From contig CAMCBE010000059.1 of the NCBI GenBank assembly GCA_945872805.1, positions 1 through 8,836 on the forward strand: DNA of 8,836 nt, given 5' to 3'. Each line of letters begins with the position of its first letter. The first letter of the stretch is position 1. Position numbers and translations under genes: made by a program. The notes beneath the pieces were generated by a model that was not told the DNA's origin, did not search any database, and worked only from the letters and a program-made list of their open reading frames with translations. This DNA comes from Chitinophaga pinensis (GTDB taxonomy: Bacteria; Bacteroidota; Bacteroidia; Chitinophagales; Chitinophagaceae). Shown here piece by piece: positions 7,036 to 8,836 of the stretch.

Positions 7036-7190
7036 ACGCTTGGCGCTGAACGCTGAACGCTAGACGATATGTGCTTTTGGTTAGATCTTGGTAGCTTTAA
7101 AAGTATTGGGCCATAAATGATAATAATAAATAAGTTAATTTAAATTCAATAAATAACACAAAGCGTTCAGCGTAAAGCGCCCAGCGTTTA
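7033..7190. repeat. Inverted-repeat element with heptad-structured arms (MITE-like or long-stem structure)
   Basis: Two 29-base arms, 7033-7061 and 7162-7190, are reverse complements at 26 of 29 positions, separated by 100 AT-rich bases. Each arm starts with TA and then consists of 7-base units in phase. The left arm reads AACGCTT, GGCGCTG, AACGCTG, AACGCTA (7035-7062), then a decayed GACGATA. The right arm, read on the - strand from 7188, gives AACGCTG, GGCGCTT, TACGCTG, AACGCTT (to 7161), then a decayed unit. The left arm contains the dusB stop codon. The loop has no gene; TTG at 7106-7108 and TAAGTTAA at 7131-7138 could be a weak promoter for the next gene, but the second box matches poorly. 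Most of the 166-base gap between genes is this element. It could be a non-autonomous mobile element, a dispersed extragenic palindrome or a folded transcript end; one copy cannot decide. Confidence 0.75.
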
Positions 7191-7201
7191 ATTCCCATCC
7201 A

Positions 7202-8308
7202 ATGCTCCATCAAATCAAAGGCATAGAAAATATTGACAGCCCTGCATTGGTTGTAATTCATGAAACGGTAATAAAAAATATCGATGAGATGGTTCGCATG
7301 GTGGATGGTGACGTGAATCGCCTTCGTCCACATGTTAAAACACATAAAACAGCAGAAGGAATCACCCTGATGCAAGCTGCCGGAATCAACAAATTCAAAT
7401 GTGCAACGATAGCCGAAGCAGAATTATTAGGGATGAACAATGCTACAGATGTACTGCTCGCCTATCAACCCCTTGGTCCGAAAATTGAACGCCTATATCA
7501 ATTAACACAACAATACCCTACCACTACATTTTCATGCTTAACAGACAATATCGATGTTGCTAATCAAATTGGGCAACACTTCCATCAACGAGGCACAGAA
7601 ATCAACATCTATATTGATATCAATGTTGGAATGAACAGAACAGGAATCCTTCCTGATCAAGGGGCAATAGAACTACATGATGCTATTCAAAAAATAAAGG
7701 GATTATCTTTTTCTGGCATTCATGCCTATGATGGACATATTCGCCAATCAAATCATTTGGAAAAAGAAATTTTATGCCATGAGGTTTTTCAGCCTGTATT
7801 AGGGTTGATGAACAACTTCAGTTCACGAAATACAAAAAAGGCAATTCTTATAGCAGGAGGCTCCCTTAATTTCGCAACGCATTCTAGAAAAACCGACCGA
7901 GAATCTAGTCCCGGTACTCCTATCTTTTGGGATCATGGCTATCAAAGGATTTGTCCAGACCAAGCATACAACCCGGCACTTTTTGTGCTTACGCGTATTA
8001 TTTCACTTCCAACACCCAATAGAATATGTGTTGACCTTGGGTATAAAGCGATAGCCTCAGAAGATGATATCTCCAAGCGTGTTTACTTCCCCTTACATCC
8101 ATCATTAATACCTGTTGCACATAGCGAAGAACACTTAATACTTGAAACACCAACTCCGCATACATTCAAGATCGGCGATATACTAACGGGTATCCCAAAT
8201 CATGTTTGTCCAACAGTTGCGCTATACGATTCACTAATTGAGGTGAAAAAAAATGAAGTATCGGGCTCATGGCAGGTGCTTGCGCGAAGAAGAAAGATAA
8301 ATTGCTAA
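7202..8308 (+). CDS. D-threonine aldolase / D-serine dehydratase (DSD1-like) family PLP enzyme
   Basis: Fold-type III, alanine-racemase-like PLP enzyme. Characterised relatives cleave D-threonine to glycine and acetaldehyde or dehydrate D-serine to pyruvate and ammonia, with a divalent metal. The 368 residues begin with the PLP barrel: SPALVV (13-18) and RPHVKTHK (42-49), where K46 should form the Schiff base. Next come the INVGMNRTGI strand (140-149) and GIHAYDGH (172-179). A C-terminal beta domain follows with HSEEH (307-311) and the metal site HVC, H334 and C336. A His-x-Cys pair resembles eukaryotic-type D-serine dehydratases; characterised D-threonine aldolases use His-x-Asp, as I recall. 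The loop usually reading GGSPTF is GGSLNF here (219-224), near the cofactor phosphate. The ATG at 7202 is the first in-frame start and no Shine-Dalgarno precedes it. Psd follows 36 bases downstream. Family is firm, substrate is open. Confidence 0.88.
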   Translation: MLHQIKGIENIDSPALVVIHETVIKNIDEMVRMVDGDVNRLRPHVKTHKTAEGITLMQAAGINKFKCATIAEAELLGMNNATDVLLAYQPLGPKIERLYQLTQQYPTTTFSCLTDNIDVANQIGQHFHQRGTEINIYIDINVGMNRTGILPDQGAIELHDAIQKIKGLSFSGIHAYDGHIRQSNHLEKEILCHEVFQPVLGLMNNFSSRNTKKAILIAGGSLNFATHSRKTDRESSPGTPIFWDHGYQRICPDQAYNPALFVLTRIISLPTPNRICVDLGYKAIASEDDISKRVYFPLHPSLIPVAHSEEHLILETPTPHTFKIGDILTGIPNHVCPTVALYDSLIEVKKNEVSGSWQVLARRRKINC

Positions 8309-8318
8309 AGTGAATCAT

Positions 8319-8326
8319 TACTTTTG
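8319..8326 (+). promoter_or_regulatory. Probable Bacteroidota -7 promoter element for psd
   Basis: TACTTTTG is a perfect TAnnTTTG match within the 36-base gap between the PLP enzyme and psd. A TTG at 8302-8304 is only 14 bases upstream, closer than the usual 17-23, so the -33 part is weak. Transcription would start near 8332, giving a leader of about 12 bases. It suggests psd can be transcribed independently of the gene before it. Confidence 0.45.
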
Positions 8327-8344
8327 CATTCTTAATCGTTTGAC

Positions 8345-8836
8345 ATGACAATACATAAAGAAGGATATCCAACCATTCTGTTGATTACATTAGTTTGTGG
8401 CGCACTTGCCTTTGCTACTCATCTTCATTTAGCTCCAGTTTCATGTATCCTTGCATGGATTGCATATGCCATCTTATTGTTTTTTTGGCTTTTTATCGTT
8501 TCATTTTTTCGCATTCCAAAACGAATCCACAGCTTTGATGAAAATGCAATCATTGCACCAGCAGACGGAAAAGTAGTCGTAATTGAAGAGACGGTAGACC
8601 AGGAATATTTTAAGGAAAAAAGACTTCAAATATCTGTGTTCATGAGTCCTGCGAACGTTCATGTAAACAGAAACCCCATAGCAGGTAAAGTGCTGTATAG
8701 TGTTTACCACAAGGGGAAATACCTTGTAGCATGGGACCCAAAATCATCCACCGAAAACGAAAGGCATAGTGTTGTATTGGCCAATGCTAACATAACAATA
8801 TTAGTGAAACAGATTGCTGGTGCATTAGCACGGAGG
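8345..8836 (+). CDS. psd: Phosphatidylserine decarboxylase, 3'-truncated
   Basis: Membrane-associated pyruvoyl enzyme that decarboxylates phosphatidylserine to phosphatidylethanolamine. The frame is open from the ATG at 8345 to the right edge (164 codons, no stop). Residues 9-55 form two hydrophobic segments, a probable membrane anchor of the kind found in the short Psd type of about 220 residues. Conserved Psd motifs follow: APADGKV (71-77), SVFMSPANVHVNR (97-109), the GKYLVAWDPKSSTENER stretch (124-140) and QIAGALARR at the window edge (156-164). The C-terminal GS-type self-cleavage site that creates the pyruvoyl group lies beyond the window, so activity cannot be judged. It works two steps after CdsA in phospholipid synthesis, although cdsA is on the opposite strand about 3.5 kb away. 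Confidence 0.93.
   Translation, partial: MTIHKEGYPTILLITLVCGALAFATHLHLAPVSCILAWIAYAILLFFWLFIVSFFRIPKRIHSFDENAIIAPADGKVVVIEETVDQEYFKEKRLQISVFMSPANVHVNRNPIAGKVLYSVYHKGKYLVAWDPKSSTENERHSVVLANANITILVKQIAGALARR

Noticed and set aside
7033..7190. CRISPR array
   Set aside because: The units are 7 bases, back to back within each arm and inverted between arms; there are no direct repeats of 24-40 bases with equal spacers and no cas genes.
7033..7190. Complete insertion sequence
   Set aside because: The 100 bases between the arms cannot encode a transposase, and I found no target-site duplication flanking 7033-7190.
7097..7375. 92-codon - strand open frame across the repeat loop and the start of the PLP enzyme gene
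   Set aside because: Its composition (many Cys, His, Phe, Trp, Met) is that of an antisense shadow; half of it mirrors the conserved PLP barrel, including the K46 region.

Overview
The window looks like chromosomal core-genome DNA from a member of the Bacteroidota, most likely Chitinophagaceae or a close relative. This rests on several things. The protein sequences are of that type, especially the Cys-rich N-terminus of the RicT-like protein and the DusB and Psd motifs. The DNA is AT-rich. None of the visible start codons has a recognisable Shine-Dalgarno sequence, and three of the four upstream gaps on the + strand hold a perfect match to the Bacteroidota -7 promoter motif TAnnTTTG. The genus cannot be fixed from this window.

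Layout. Left part, + strand: the 3' part of holB (DNA polymerase III delta', cut by the window edge), a 200-base gap with a possible promoter, then ricT (PSP1 domain). Middle part, - strand: four tightly packed genes read right to left, namely a CPBP intramembrane protease, a small DUF2007 protein, cdsA (CDP-diglyceride synthase) and a GntP-family permease, with gaps of only 4, 5 and 8 bases. The permease meets ricT tail to tail with 4 bases between the stop codons. Right part, + strand: dusB (tRNA-dihydrouridine synthase), a 158-base inverted-repeat element, a PLP enzyme of the D-threonine aldolase / D-serine dehydratase (DSD1-like) family, and the 5' part of psd (phosphatidylserine decarboxylase, cut by the right edge).

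Function. CdsA makes CDP-diacylglycerol, the precursor of phosphatidylserine, and Psd converts phosphatidylserine to phosphatidylethanolamine. The window therefore holds two steps of the main phospholipid pathway on opposite strands; the synthase for the step between them is not present. HolB, RicT and DusB are housekeeping functions (clamp loading, a family tied to RNA maturation, tRNA modification). GntP-family permeases carry sugar acids or D-serine, and the fold-type III PLP enzyme acts on D-hydroxy-amino acids, so a link between the two is possible but unproven.

I found no phage, CRISPR, toxin, defence or biosynthetic system. The least ordinary structure is the inverted-repeat element between dusB and the PLP enzyme. 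Its arms are built from heptanucleotide units near AACGCTG, and its left arm includes the dusB stop codon.
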